Assembly: GCA_050084515.1 (NCBI GenBank)
Contig: CM114275.1
Location: 18,104,001-18,168,000, forward strand
DNA from: Blasia pusilla
Lineage: Eukaryota > Marchantiophyta > Marchantiopsida > Blasiales
Direction of reading: 5' to 3'
Length of the DNA stretch: 64,000 bases
In this document: positions 24,080-34,669 of the stretch, in pieces
Layout of the letters: each line of letters starts with the position of its first letter
Position numbering within the stretch: the stretch's first letter is position 1
Notes under the pieces: model-generated
Databases searched by the model: none
Told to the model about the DNA's origin: nothing
What the model saw: only the letters and a program-made list of their open reading frames with translations
Made by a program: the position numbers and the translations under genes

Positions 24080-25799
24080 TTCAGGGATCTCCTTTGAAGC
24101 TGAGTTCTGATCTCTGCATCTTGCGCTTGCATCATCCTCTACGTCTCATCAAGCAAAGGAATCCTTCCTCTAACTCGGCCAAACTCGTCCTCGTGATGGC
24201 GTTCACCAACTCCGTCTTTCTAGGCACCTCACTAACCAATCGGACGTCCGTCCGTTTGCCGTTAACCAAGACGCTTAACCTCAAAGGTCTCGCCTCAGTT
24301 CCACCTCATACGCATCCAAGAACGTGTTCCCCAAGACTCGTCGATACCGTCCATCTCGCAAAACTGTAAAATTCTCCTTCAACTCAAATACTCCGCATCT
24401 CACAACTAGCCCTAAAACCAGATCTCGATGTCCGGTGGGATTTTCCTCCCGCGAATCCTACCTAATGGGTTCATCCGCTTTGGTGGTTGGCAATCCCAAC
24501 GTTTTACGATTCTCGGACTCAAGAATGAGTGCGAAGCACTTTGTATCAACGAGCAACATCACATCGCGATTAGCGATCTTGGATCCTAGGTAAACCAAAT
24601 TGGGCGTTCTCTTGGTGACTTGTAGAGATGTATCTAGATCTCCCTCCGATAAATGCTTAGCGGCAAACGCAATCATACTCGGTTTACTAACCTTGGGCCT
24701 CACACATTCCTTAGCCATATGCCCGGTTCGCCACAATTATAACAAATCACTTTGGCATTCGAACGGCGGCCCCTTCGGCTTCGCGTTGAGTTCCACTCGT
24801 TTGCTGGGGCGAGAGACCCTCCGTGGTCGCGCTCACCCCCATTCCAAACCCTCTTGGATGTCCCTTTATTCTTCTCTAACTTAGAAAAACTTTTTGTCTC
24901 AAAGGGTTTGGGTGTTGACTTCATCGTCCCCAATCCGCTCGGCTAGTCTCAAGAGGTCCGCGACGCTCTCGGGATGTGAGGCATACGAAAGAGAGCCTTC
25001 TCGGCACTCGGTTTGAGCCCACTTAGGAAGATCACCTTTTTAGTATGTTCATCCGTGGAAAGTGCACTCATAAGCGCACTAAACTCTCGCACATAAGCAC
25101 CAAGTGATCCACTCTGGCGCAACCTCACCACCTCCATGCCATCGCGGTACTCCTGATATTCCGGAGTGAATCGGTTCCCAATCAACTCCTTGAAATCTTC
25201 CCAACTCAACGTTTTCCCCGACCTAGATGTTCTTTCCGGTGAGCCGTTCACCAATGGAGAGCGTGATCCTTTAAACGTGACCGCTCTGATCACCTTGTCT
25301 TGTTCATCGCTTTTGCGCTCGGGAAATAGAGTTCGAGTTCCGTTAGAAACTCGCTCACTTTCCGAGAACGCCCCATTCTGTGAATGGCGTTGGCAAATTA
25401 GTCTTACAAAGCTTCTTTCCAGAGCTAGAGGCTCCATTTGACTTGAATTCGAGATCACCTTGCTCTGTTCACCATCTGGTCCGCCATCACCTTCATCAAT
25501 CCCATCATTTGGGTATAAAAGGCCGGATCGTTTAAGTTTGGACCCGAAGGTCCCAGCGGAAAGATTTTCGGTTGGAACATCCTCATGTCGGGACTCGCAC
25601 TTCGGGAGTCGCAAATTCCACCTCCGGCTCGGTCCGTCATTGATTTGTCTCTTGGCTTCTTTGCTTTGACTCGCGGTTTCCTCGATTCTTCGTCCTGGTC
25701 GCCATTTGCGAAGTCGTCGCCTTTTCTCAGATCTCCTCCTCGCCTCTTGCGTTTCCTCCTCGGCGTCGCGGTCTTCCGGCTACCTTGAGTTCTCCCCAA
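24080..25799 (-). pseudogene. N1 gag and protease, broken
   Basis: Gag is spread over several frames: a basic N-terminus (25799-25455), the capsid with ELIGNRFTPEYQEYRDGMEVV and LSGLKPSAEKALFRMP (25614-24949), and a zinc knuckle started as CYNCGEPG (about 24740) whose second half AKECVRPK is in another frame. The protease region contains LLVDT at the place where N2 has the full D-T-G-A-S signature, but here the Gly-Ala-Ser is lost. It is not functional as written. Confidence 0.8.
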
Positions 25800-25840
25800 A
25801 CGTCCAGATCTTCAACGACCCCAAGTTCACGCTCATCAAG

Positions 25841-25858
25841 GAATTGCTCGATACCACG
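25841..25858 (-). other. N1 primer binding site, initiator tRNA-Met type
   Basis: Next to the 5' LTR the minus strand reads TGGTATCGAGCAATTC, one change off the common plant TGGTATCAGAGC. N2 has the canonical form. Confidence 0.7.
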
Positions 25859-26884
25859 TGTCGGCGCCTACTCTCCTTGAACGTTAATCTTGTTTGTTGC
25901 GGAAGCGTGCGTTGAGGTCACGCTCACGCTCAACGCTGATCTGCATCCAAACACGCACGCCGGTTAGTCGGGTCTTGGATCAATCAGCGGGATTACTTTC
26001 CGAGTTCTCGTCTTGGACTCTCTCTTCAAGCTCAACCTTCCTAGTTTCGCGGTTTCCAACACGGGCAAGTCTCGAAAGACTTGGGACAGACTTTCTGGTC
26101 GGTTCGGGAACTGAAACGGCGTCTCGGCCTAGCGGTTCCAAGCTGTCCGATGAACATCCAATGAGTTCCTCACCAAGACTCGCAAGTGAATCTCGGGTTG
26201 GAATCCAAGTGTGGCGTACAAAGTCCACTCCCTTGGATCAGGTTTGGTTTGGGTTTCGCGCCAAACTCCCGTTTCATCCCGTGCCTCTGAAACGCCGTTT
26301 GGCGCCCAAAGTGGGGTTTCGTTTCCCGAGACATCTCAGAGAAGGTACTCCCCTTACTAGTACTTCTGGGGATCTCCGGGGGCCCCCTACATTTAGGGAA
26401 AGACACCCGGGCCCCTCCAATTGGCCCTCAACCCGATTGCTCTCTGAATCGTTTTCGGCCAATATCTCAGCCTGTACTTATGCGTTTGCTGAGATCTTTG
26501 GTGCGTTGGAAACGTCTCAAGATCAGCTTTCCAACGCGCCCTTACTTGTCCCGAACGCATCTCGGAGCTCAACGTTATGGTCCTAAACACAGTCAGATTC
26601 TCCCAAACGCTAGCCTTGTTCCAAACTGGTTCTCACCTCCTTGGCAACCAACCTCCGAGACTCAACTCATCTCAAGTCTCGGCTCGCGTTTGGTCTAGGT
26701 TTCCTGGTCGCGACCACTAACGCATGAAATGCACAACTCTGTTCCACGTTTCGTCTCTTAGACTTTTCCAAGAGACTCTTCCAAACGCCTCTCCAAAGCG
26801 CAAACCTCGCGGCGTGAGTTCCTTTGAGTTCTGATGTTTCGCTTGGCGCGTATTTGGTGTTGTTTGGTTATGAGGGTCGTGACA
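25859..26884 (-). repeat. N1 5' LTR
   Basis: 1026 bp, partner of 19509-20518. Ends TGTCGGCGCC...GGGTCGTGACA on the plus strand. Followed by the target duplication GTATC. Confidence 0.9.
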
Positions 26885-28230
26885 GTATCCACCGGAGGGC
26901 ATTTGTGTGTTAGATCTCTTTGGTGGGATTAGCACAGGTTTGGTTGTAGTGTTGCAGGTCGGTATTCCTGTGCGGAGATACGTGTAAGTGGAGCGAGATG
27001 AGAAGGCTCAGAGAGTCTCATCTGGACATATTGGTCAGTTGATGCGGAGATATCTTGAGTTATTGCCGCCATCAGCTATTCGTGGGTACCAGCGTGCTTT
27101 GCCGTCACACATTGCATTGTAGGGGGCGTAGGATCTTGAGAAGGCTCAGAGAGTCTCATCTGGACATATTGGTTAGTTGATGCGGAGATATCCTGAGTTG
27201 TTGCCGCCATCAGCTATTCGTGGGTACCAGCGTGCTTTGCCGTCACACATTGCATTGTTGGGGGCGCAGGATCTTGAGAAGGTTGGTCTTATGGATTTGG
27301 TGATTTCTGGATGGCCATGTCAAGGTCATACACATGCTAGTCGTGGTGAGGGATTACACGACCCTAGGTCTCGATTGTTTTGGGAGATATTGCGTGTGTT
27401 ACGATATCTTCAGGTTCATCAGGCACGTGCTCCAGCTTACATTCTGGAGAATGTTCCATTGTTGGGTGACACTCGGACCCAGATGATGGCCAGTGTTCAT
27501 GAGGTGCGGTCTTGGATTGGACCAGCGGTGTTGTTGGATGTTGCGCAAGTTGGCTCGCGTGCACATCGTCCACGCTTGTGGTGGACAAACTTGTTGCCTA
27601 GGGAGGTTCTACGTCGTGCATATGATGCAGTGCAGCGGGATCCTTGCCTTACAGTGGATAGTATCTTGGATACTGGGCGACTTTCTCATGTGGTGAGGGT
27701 TCTTGATCGGTCACCCATGGCAGTGGTGAACCGTTTGGTGCAGCCTAGGATGACACTACCCACATTTGTGAGTTTTCCCTCGTCACATGCCTACAGGGAA
27801 GGTGGTCCCGGGCTTGTATGGGATTCTCATGTGCGACAGTTGGTGGAGCCTAACGTTGATGAGAGAGAGCGTGTGATGGGATTTGCTACTAGTGTGACAG
27901 CGGTTTCTTCCATTTCTAAGGCTTCACGACATGATGTGTTGGGTCATGCCATGGACCTGAATTGTTTGACTTGGATTTTGAGTCTTGGTATGGCCGAGCA
28001 GCGTCAGCTTTGGACTATGTCTGTGGGTCTTCCACCCCTTGTGATGAGCTCGATGGCTATCGGGACGGTAGAGGCATCGGTTGGGGGGAGGAGAGTAGTA
28101 TTTTGCATCCTTGGAGTAGATGGGATGTAATGGCTGGGCATGTGGAGTTGGTTGCTCATGCTGGTGGAGGAGTTATTTGCTCAGATGATGGTGTAGCTAA
28201 GGGTATACCATCTTGTGAGGGGGTTGCATA
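26885..28230 (+). pseudogene. Copy B DNMT3-like cytosine-5 DNA methyltransferase
   Basis: Transfers methyl groups from SAM to cytosine C5. Motif I is VLDLFGGISTGL (26907-26942), followed by GIPVRRYV and VERDE as in DNMT3, where the motif II acid lies. Motif IV is GWPCQGHT with the catalytic Pro-Cys at 27313-27318. SRLFWEILRVLR follows (27370), then motif VI ILENVP with Glu-Asn-Val at 27447-27455, and motif VIII SRAHRPRLWWTN (27555-27590). The target-recognition part has LPTFVSFPSSHAY, and motif IX/X reads ERERVMGFATS and LGHAMDLNCLTWILSL (27864-27990). The frame is open from about 27177 to 28130. Upstream, a 138-bp in-frame duplication carries stops (TAG), and a TAA lies at about 26984. Spacing and the A-H-R-x-R/RPRLWW block resemble DNMT3 more than DNMT1/CMT; no PWWP or ADD domain is attached. 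N1 separates it from its protease. Confidence 0.88.
27001..27276 (+). repeat. 138-bp tandem duplication inside copy B methyltransferase
   Basis: Units 27001-27138 and 27139-27276 are nearly identical (46 codons, frame kept). The first unit has TAG stops at TTG and CAG positions of the second; the second has one TAG (CAG in the first). It repeats the segment between motif I/II and motif IV. Confidence 0.9.
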
Positions 28231-28239
28231 GCAGCCAAT

Positions 28240-29730
28240 GGCGTCGTCCTCTCCCTCTAGTGTGCTAGTGGAGGAGACTTGGGAGCCACTACTTGGGCCC
28301 AAGCTTACGGGAGGTAAGAAACGAAGCTTGACACAATTCCTACGTGCTTATAAGAGTTGTTTTGCCTTGAGCATGAAGAAGTTGGGTGCTTTGGTTGGAC
28401 TCGGTATATAGATTGATTTGGCTAGTGATACGCCAATCTTCCGTCGTCCCTACAAATATAGTGATATGGAGAGGGACCTGATTCAGAGTAGGATGTTGGA
28501 CCTTTTGGAGGCTGGATTAGTGGAGTTGTCGCATTGAGAGTGTGCATCAGCCACTGTCATGCTCGCTAAAAAGGATGTGCATGGCAACTACACGTGCTTA
28601 CGGATGTGTGGAGATTACCGTTCTATCAATTGGCAGACCAAGGCCGATAGGTATGCCATGCCTACACGTGAGGAGATCTTTGATGTGGTGGGACAGGCAA
28701 AGATTTTCAGTACTTTGGATCTTCGGGCAGGATACCATCAGTTGCCGATACGAGAGAGTGATAAGGCCAAGACAACATTTTGGGATGTCAACTCTCATGG
28801 CAAGGATTTTTTATATCAATGGAAATTCTTACCCTTTGGGTTGAAGAATGCACCTGCCGAGTTTCAGAGAGTGATGGACAGGATCCTAGCAGGGTTGGAT
28901 TTTGTTCAGTGATGATATCTTGGTGTTCAGTGACACAATGGAGGAGCATCAGATACATTTGCAGATTTTTTTTGAGCGGTTGAAAGCTCATGGTCTATGT
29001 TTGCGTCCAAGAAAGTGTAAGTTCATCCATGAGGATGTTGGGTACTTGGGTCATGTGATCTATCTAGGTGGTTTGGGAGTTCAGCAAGCAAAGGTGGATG
29101 CTATTGCACTTATTCCTCGTCCAGTAGATGTGAGTAGAGTTCGGGCATTCATGGGATTGGCAAACTACTATCGGAGGTATGTGAAGGGATTTAGTGCATT
29201 GGCAAAGCCTTTGAACCAATGGCTGAAATCAGATCAGGAGTGGCACTGGGGAGATGATAAGGAGAGAGCTTTTGTGGAGCTCAAGGCCCAGTTGGTGGCT
29301 GCGTCTATCTTGAGGAGACCTATCAGAGGACGCCCATTTCAGTTGCACACTGATTAGAGTATGTTGGGACTTGGAGCGGTGTTGACACAATATGATGATG
29401 AGCCCATGGAGTTTGTGGTGGCCTATGCAAGTCGTTCGAATAATGCAACGGAGTTGCGCTATAGTTCATATGAGGGAGAGTGCTTGGCAGTAGTGTGAGC
29501 TATGGCACACTTTAGGTATTACTTGTTTGGCACACAATTTACCCTTGTAACTGATCACCATCTGCTCAAGTGGTTGATGGAGTCTGACAAGCTTACAGGG
29601 AAGCTTGCACGATGGGCTTTTATCTTATAGAGTATGACTTCCAGGTGGTACATAGACCTGGAGTTGCCAACTTTGATGCTGATAGGTTGAGTAGGAACCC
29701 ATGTACTAGCCAAGAGGAGGCAACGTGATA
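28240..29730 (+). pseudogene. Copy B reverse transcriptase and RNase H, broken
   Basis: The RT frame begins at ATG 28240, 10 bases after the TAG that ends the methyltransferase frame and in a different frame. Motifs: TPIFRRPYKYSDMERDLI, MCGDYRSINWQTKADRYAMP, FSTLDLRAGYHQLPI, FLPFGLKNAPAEFQRVMDRI. At 28909-28913 eight bases of the Y-I-D-D codons present in A, C and D are missing (TG repeats flank the gap), which removes the catalytic site and shifts the frame. Thumb: RVRAFMGLANYYRRYVKGF. RNase H: FQLHTD, then a TAG for the Trp, EFVVAYASRSNN, YSSYEGECLAVV. Inactive as written. Confidence 0.85.
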
Positions 29731-31033
29731 TTCATGATGATGCGTTGGTATTGGAGAGCCTACGGACCAGTAGGGTGCTAGGCATAGTGAGTGCCAAGGA
29801 GCGAGACCGTGTTCTTCGACGTGCTAGGAGATATCGATTGGAGGGAACACATATTCTCCATGTGTGGGAGGATGGTAGAGTACGAGTGGTGCCACATTTG
29901 GCTCAGAGAGAGCGCATTGTGCGACATGCCCATGAGGAGTTGGGACATTTTGGGGTAAAGCGTACGTATAGCTTACTCCTTGGCCAGTATTGCTGGCGTG
30001 ACATGCATACTCAAGTGCAGCAATTGGTGTCACGTTGTTCGGTTTGTGACCGGGTGAGGGCATCATTCAATGCCCCTACACCACAGTTACACCCCTTGCC
30101 TATTCTGGGGTTGGGTTACAGTTGGAGTGTGGACTTTGCAGGACCGTTACCGTTGACTGTACGACATCATCGATATGTGTTGGTGACGGTGGAGCACTTC
30201 TCCAAGTGGACTGAGTTGGTGGCATTACCTGACAAGGCAAGTGAGGGAACGGCGTATGTGTTTCTTGATAGAGTGCTTAGTCATTTTGGTGCACCAGCTG
30301 AGGTGCTGACCGACCAGGGTACAGAGTTTCAGGTCTTCTTTGACAAGGCGTTGATTGATTATCGGACCACATCTCGAGATCATCCAGAGGCGGAAAGTTT
30401 GGCTGAGCGTGTTGTTCAGTGAAGGACCATGTGCGTAATTAGGGCCTACAGAAGGGGCATCTTGGAGATTGGGATATTCAGTTGCCATGGTTAGCCATGG
30501 GATATAGGTTTAGTTGCCAATCATCCTTGGCTTCCTTCTCACCTTATTTTTTGTTATACGGCCGAGATCCAGACTTGCCAGTATAAATTCGTCGGGAGTC
30601 TAGTGAGGTGGTGAACCTTGATGACCCAGAGATGTGGATGAGAGTGTGTTCTCGGCGGGTAGAGCTCTTTCGGAGAGTTATGCCAACAGCCTTTGAGAAT
30701 ATTGCCATTGCTCAACACAGGGATACGTTCCGGTATGCAACCATTCGGGATGGAGGTTATCGACCATCGATTTATAGGTTCCATGTGGGGGACTATGTCT
30801 ATTTGCAGCAGATTGCACTGACAACGTTGGATGAGACGGTAGGCCGCACTATTTTACGAGTGCGAGAGGTGTTAGCTTTTGGAGTTCTCATGTTGGAGGG
30901 TCGTGATGGAGTTGTTTGGAAGGACTATGTGCGTAATTATGCGCCATGTCATCTTCCAAATATGGATGGTACTGTTGACCCAAGCTTAGCCATGATACGT
31001 GCTAGCTTGAGGTGCATGTTATGTGGGTCTGCT
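29731..31033 (+). pseudogene. Copy B integrase (PHD finger split off by N2)
   Basis: The open frame 29745-30422 has the H-H-C-C zinc site (RHAHEELGHFGVKRTYSLLL ... RCSVCDR) and the core: SVDFAGPLPLTVRHHRYVLV, LTDQGTEFQ and HPEAESLAERVVQ, giving Asp, Asp and Glu. A frame change near 30420 follows. The tail frame 30608-31033 has HVGDYVYLQQIALTTLDE, VWKDYVRNYAPCHLPN and SLRCMLCGSA. N2 inserted between the first and second Cys pairs of the PHD finger; the rest is at 35678. Confidence 0.85.
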
Positions 31034-31166
31034 TATCGCGCCCCTACTCTCCTTGAACGTCAATCTTTAGTGTTGCGGAAGTGTACGTTCAGTAGGTCAC
31101 GAACTCATCGCTGATCTGCACCCAAACACGCACTCTCGTTAGTCGCGTCTGGGCCAACCAGCGTTC
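31034..31166 (-). repeat. N2 3' LTR remnant
   Basis: Matches the first 133 bp of 34670-35672 (terminal TG changed to TA), then passes at GCGTTC directly into integrase-coding sequence at 31167. Confidence 0.85.
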
Positions 31167-33112
31167 AACTTGCAACATCCTCTTTCATGTTGGGCCAAAA
31201 GAACAGCTTTGACAGAACAGCTAGCGTAGATTTCTCTCCTTTATGTCCTGCCAAGGGCCCCTCGTGACACTCCGCTAACACCTTGGTTCGCATCCTGCCT
31301 TGCCCTACATAGATCCTACTCTGTTTGAACCTTAGTAAACCGTGCCTCAGACTTATATTGGCCACCTTCTCACCCTGCTTCAACTTCCTCAGGTATTCCC
31401 CTGCTTGAGCATCCTTCATATATCCTTCACGAATCCTTCTTTCCAGATCTGTTTCTTTGGGAACATTGCTCTCAAGACTGTGTAAATGCCGATGGCATGT
31501 GTTCCTCCTTGCGACTTAACGCATCTGGAATCACATTATCTTTACCTGGCTTGTGAATCAACTCAACATCCATCAACACCAAGGTATCATGCCATCGCAG
31601 TTGTTTCGGTGTCACTCGATCCTGGGTCTCAAAATACTTGAGTGATATATTATCGGTGAATACTCGAGCCCTATGGAGCCCTAGATAATGCCGCCACTTC
31701 CTCAAGCAATGTACCACCGTGGACAACTCTTTCTCGTGAGTAGGCCATCTCCTTTCAGTATCGCTAAGCTTCTTGCTCTCATATGCCACCGGTCTCCCTT
31801 CTTGCACCAACATTCCTGCAACCGCGAAATCACTAGCATCGGTATGCACTTCGAACGGTTTGTCAAACTCCGGCAGCTTCAACACTGGTTCCTGCGATAG
31901 AATCTGCTTCACTCGGTTGAATGCCTCATTAACTTCCTAGATCCAAGTCGTGTTGGCAAACTTTGCTGTCCAATCCGTGAGAGGTCTCACAATTCCCGAA
32001 TTTTTTTTCACATAAGTACGATAAAATTGCACCGCACCCATGAACCTCCTCATCCCCTTTACAGTGGATGAGGGTTCCCACTTGGAATTCGCCTTCACCT
32101 TGTCCATGTCTGGACTGACGCCATCTGCACTGACCACGTGACCCAAGAATTTGATCTTACTCAAACCAAATTCGCTCTTCTTTACATTTGCATACAACTG
32201 ATTTGCCCTTAGCTTAGACAAGACCGCTCTCACATGTCGAACGTGCTCCTCTAGTGACTTCGAATAGATAAGTATGTCATCAATATAGATGATAACATAC
32301 TCATCCATTTCCTTGTGAAAAATGAAGTTCATCAATGTGGTGAACGTTGGAGGCGCGTTACATAGACCGAAAGGCATCACTACAAACTCAAAGGAACCGT
32401 ATCTCGTCCTGCACGCAGTCTTCTCCACATCTGCTTCGGCAATCCGAATCTGGTAATATCCTGACTTCAAGTCAATCCTACTGAAATATCTTGCACCTGC
32501 CAGCCTATCAAAGAGATCATCTATCCTCGGAAGAGGATAATTGTTCCGAACCGTCACTTTGTTCAATGCACGGTAATCAACACACAGCCTCATCTTTCCA
32601 TCCTTCTTCTTTACAAAGAGAACAGGTGCTCCATAAGGTGACTTGCTAGTCCTAATGTAACCCTTTTCCAGGAGCTCACTTAACTGCTTTTTCAACTCAA
32701 GAAGTTCCTCCTGATTCAACCTATATGGTGCTTTTGAAGGCGGTTGGGAACCGGGTATGATCTCTATCTTATGATCTACGGCTCTATGCGGCGGCAATTC
32801 AGTCGGAAGCTCGTTTGTCAAGACATCCTCAAACTCCTTGACCACTTCCTGGAGTGGTTCTGGGACTCCCTTCCAAGCAGTGTCCTGATATCTGCGTATA
32901 CTGCTTGTAGCCTCCTCCACTTGTCTTATCAAGCAGAGAAATCCATCCTCCAACTCAGTCATGCTCCTCCTTGTGATCGAGTTCACTAACTCCATTTTCG
33001 CTAGAACCTCACGGACCAACCGCACTTGTAAACGTTTGCCTTTTAGCAAGACGCTCAACCTCAAGGGTCTACGTCTTAACTCCACCTCATACGCATCTAG
33101 GAATGTATTCCC
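31167..33112 (-). pseudogene. N2 reverse transcriptase, RNase H and integrase start
   Basis: In one frame from 33112 to about 31475, interrupted only by a TAG at 31937-31939: YRLNQEELLELKKQLSELL, YGAPVLFVKKKDGKMRLCVD, YRALNKVTVRNNYPLPRIDD, RIDLKSGYYQIRI, IIYIDDILIYSK, then RNase H with EVHTDASDFAVAGMLV, THEKELSTVV and VFTDNISLKYFETQ. After a frame change the integrase zinc domain is seen (ECHEGPLAGHKGEK, 31419-31167) and is cut by the deletion. It is inactive for integration as written. Confidence 0.88.
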
Positions 33113-34519
33113 CTAGACTCCGTCAATGCCATCCATTTCGCACACCATGAAATTCTCCTTCAACTCGAATACCCCGCATCCTACTGTCAAACCCAAGACC
33201 AAATCAGAAGTCCGATGAGACTTGCCTCCTGCAAATCCTACTCGAATGGGCTCATCCGCCTTAGAGGTAGAGAGCCCCAGTTCCTTCACGATTCTCGGGC
33301 TTAGGAAGGAGTGCGAAGCACCTGTATCCACGAGCAACAACACATCGCGATCAGCAATCTTGGATCTTAGGTACACCAAATTGTGCATCCTCTTGGTGAC
33401 TTGAAGGGACGTCTCGAGATCGCCCACCAACAGATGCTTAGCAGCAAACGCAATCATACTCCCATTACTAACCTTCGGTTTCGAACACCCTTTTGCCAGG
33501 TGTCCAGGTTCGCCATAGTTGTAGCATACGACCTTGCCGTTCCCTGACTTTGAGTGTTGTCCTCCTTTCGGTTTCGCATGAAGTTCCACTCGTTTTGCTG
33601 CCGAGGCAGACGACTCTCCTGGTTCGTGCTGGCCCCCACTCCAGCCTCCTTTGAACGCCTCCTTATTTTTCGACTTCTTCGAAAAAACTTTTGGCTCGAA
33701 GGGTTTCTGGGTCTGGACCTCATCGTCCCCAATCCGCTCCGCTAGCTTCAGAAGATCCGCGCAGGTCTCTGGCAACGTCGGCATTCGGTAAAGGGCCTTT
33801 TCAGCGCTCGACTTGAGTCCACTAATGAAGATAGACTTCTTCGCGTGCTCATCCATCTTTGGACTAGAAGTCAGTTTCGCACTAAACTCCCTCACATACC
33901 CGCTTAAGGAACCACTCTGCCCCATCCACACGCATTCCACCGTGTCGCGCAACCCTTGGTACTCCGGAGTGAACCGATCCCCAATCAACTCCTTGAACTC
34001 CTCCCAACTTACAGGTGACTCGCCGCCCAGATATTCCTCTCGTTGAGCTGTCCACCATTGTAGAGCATGATCCTTCAGGAAAGTAACGGCTACCGTCACC
34101 TTGTCTTGCTCAGCAGCCCTCTGCGCCTCGAAGTACAATTCCAGTTCCGTAAGGAAATCCTTCACTTTCCGCGAGCGCCCCACTCCAATGAATGGCGTGG
34201 GCAGGTTCGTCTTGCAGAGCTTTTTGCCCGCACCCGGGTTTCGAGTGGCCTCTAACTTTGCAATCCGCTTGCTTTTCAGGGACATCTGCTCCACCAACAC
34301 CTTCAACAAGTCCAACGTCTGGCTCGACTCGGTCCGTTCCCCTGAGTTTGGGCCCATTGGCCCCGCGGAAGGATTCGCCTCCGGAACGTCCTCACAACTG
34401 GCGTTCAACTCTTCGGGAGTCTCCGTCTCCTCTATAGCTTCACGGTCCGGCATTGGTTCCTCTCTTGGTTCACGTCGCTTGATTCGGCGCTTCTTGGGTT
34501 GTTCTCCCTCGATCGCCAT
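33113..34519 (-). CDS. gag: N2 gag-protease open frame
   Basis: A 468-residue frame from ATG 34519. Basic N-terminus (KKRRIKRREP), capsid with LQWWTAQREEYLGG, ELIGDRFTPEYQGLRD, FISGLKSSAEKALYRMP, a zinc knuckle CYNYGEPGHLAKGC whose second Cys is Tyr, and the protease signature LLVDTGASHSFLSPR with D-T-G-A-S intact. It ends at TAG 33113-33115, after which the same frame runs on into RT, so this TAG is probably a mutation in a single gag-pol frame. Confidence 0.85.
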   Translation of the reverse strand: MAIEGEQPKKRRIKRREPREEPMPDREAIEETETPEELNASCEDVPEANPSAGPMGPNSGERTESSQTLDLLKVLVEQMSLKSKRIAKLEATRNPGAGKKLCKTNLPTPFIGVGRSRKVKDFLTELELYFEAQRAAEQDKVTVAVTFLKDHALQWWTAQREEYLGGESPVSWEEFKELIGDRFTPEYQGLRDTVECVWMGQSGSLSGYVREFSAKLTSSPKMDEHAKKSIFISGLKSSAEKALYRMPTLPETCADLLKLAERIGDDEVQTQKPFEPKVFSKKSKNKEAFKGGWSGGQHEPGESSASAAKRVELHAKPKGGQHSKSGNGKVVCYNYGEPGHLAKGCSKPKVSNGSMIAFAAKHLLVGDLETSLQVTKRMHNLVYLRSKIADRDVLLLVDTGASHSFLSPRIVKELGLSTSKADEPIRVGFAGGKSHRTSDLVLGLTVGCGVFELKENFMVCEMDGIDGV

Positions 34520-34650
34520 TTCCAAGCCAACTCACTCAGATCTCCTCCTCGTTTCTTGCGTCCCTCCTCGAGCATCTGAGTCTAGCCGCTACCTTTGAGT
34601 TTCCCCAAGCGTCCGGTTGATCTCACGACCCTAAGTTCTCGCTCACCAAG

Positions 34651-34669
34651 GATTAGCTCTGATACCACT
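34651..34669 (-). other. N2 primer binding site, initiator tRNA-Met
   Basis: The minus strand reads AGTGGTATCAGAGCTAATC next to the LTR, the canonical plant site for initiator tRNA-Met. Confidence 0.9.

Larger units (their letters stand above)
19509..26884 (-). mobile_element. N1: chromodomain-bearing Ty3/gypsy element inserted in copy B
   Basis: Full-length element with two LTRs (TGTCG...CGACA or GTGACA), a primer binding site for initiator tRNA-Met, a polypurine tract, gag, protease, RT, RNase H, integrase and chromodomain, in the normal order on the minus strand. It is flanked by the 5-bp target duplication GTATC (19504-19508 and 26885-26889), and it splits the protease-methyltransferase frame of copy B just before motif I. 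The coding part has many small indels. Confidence 0.9.
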
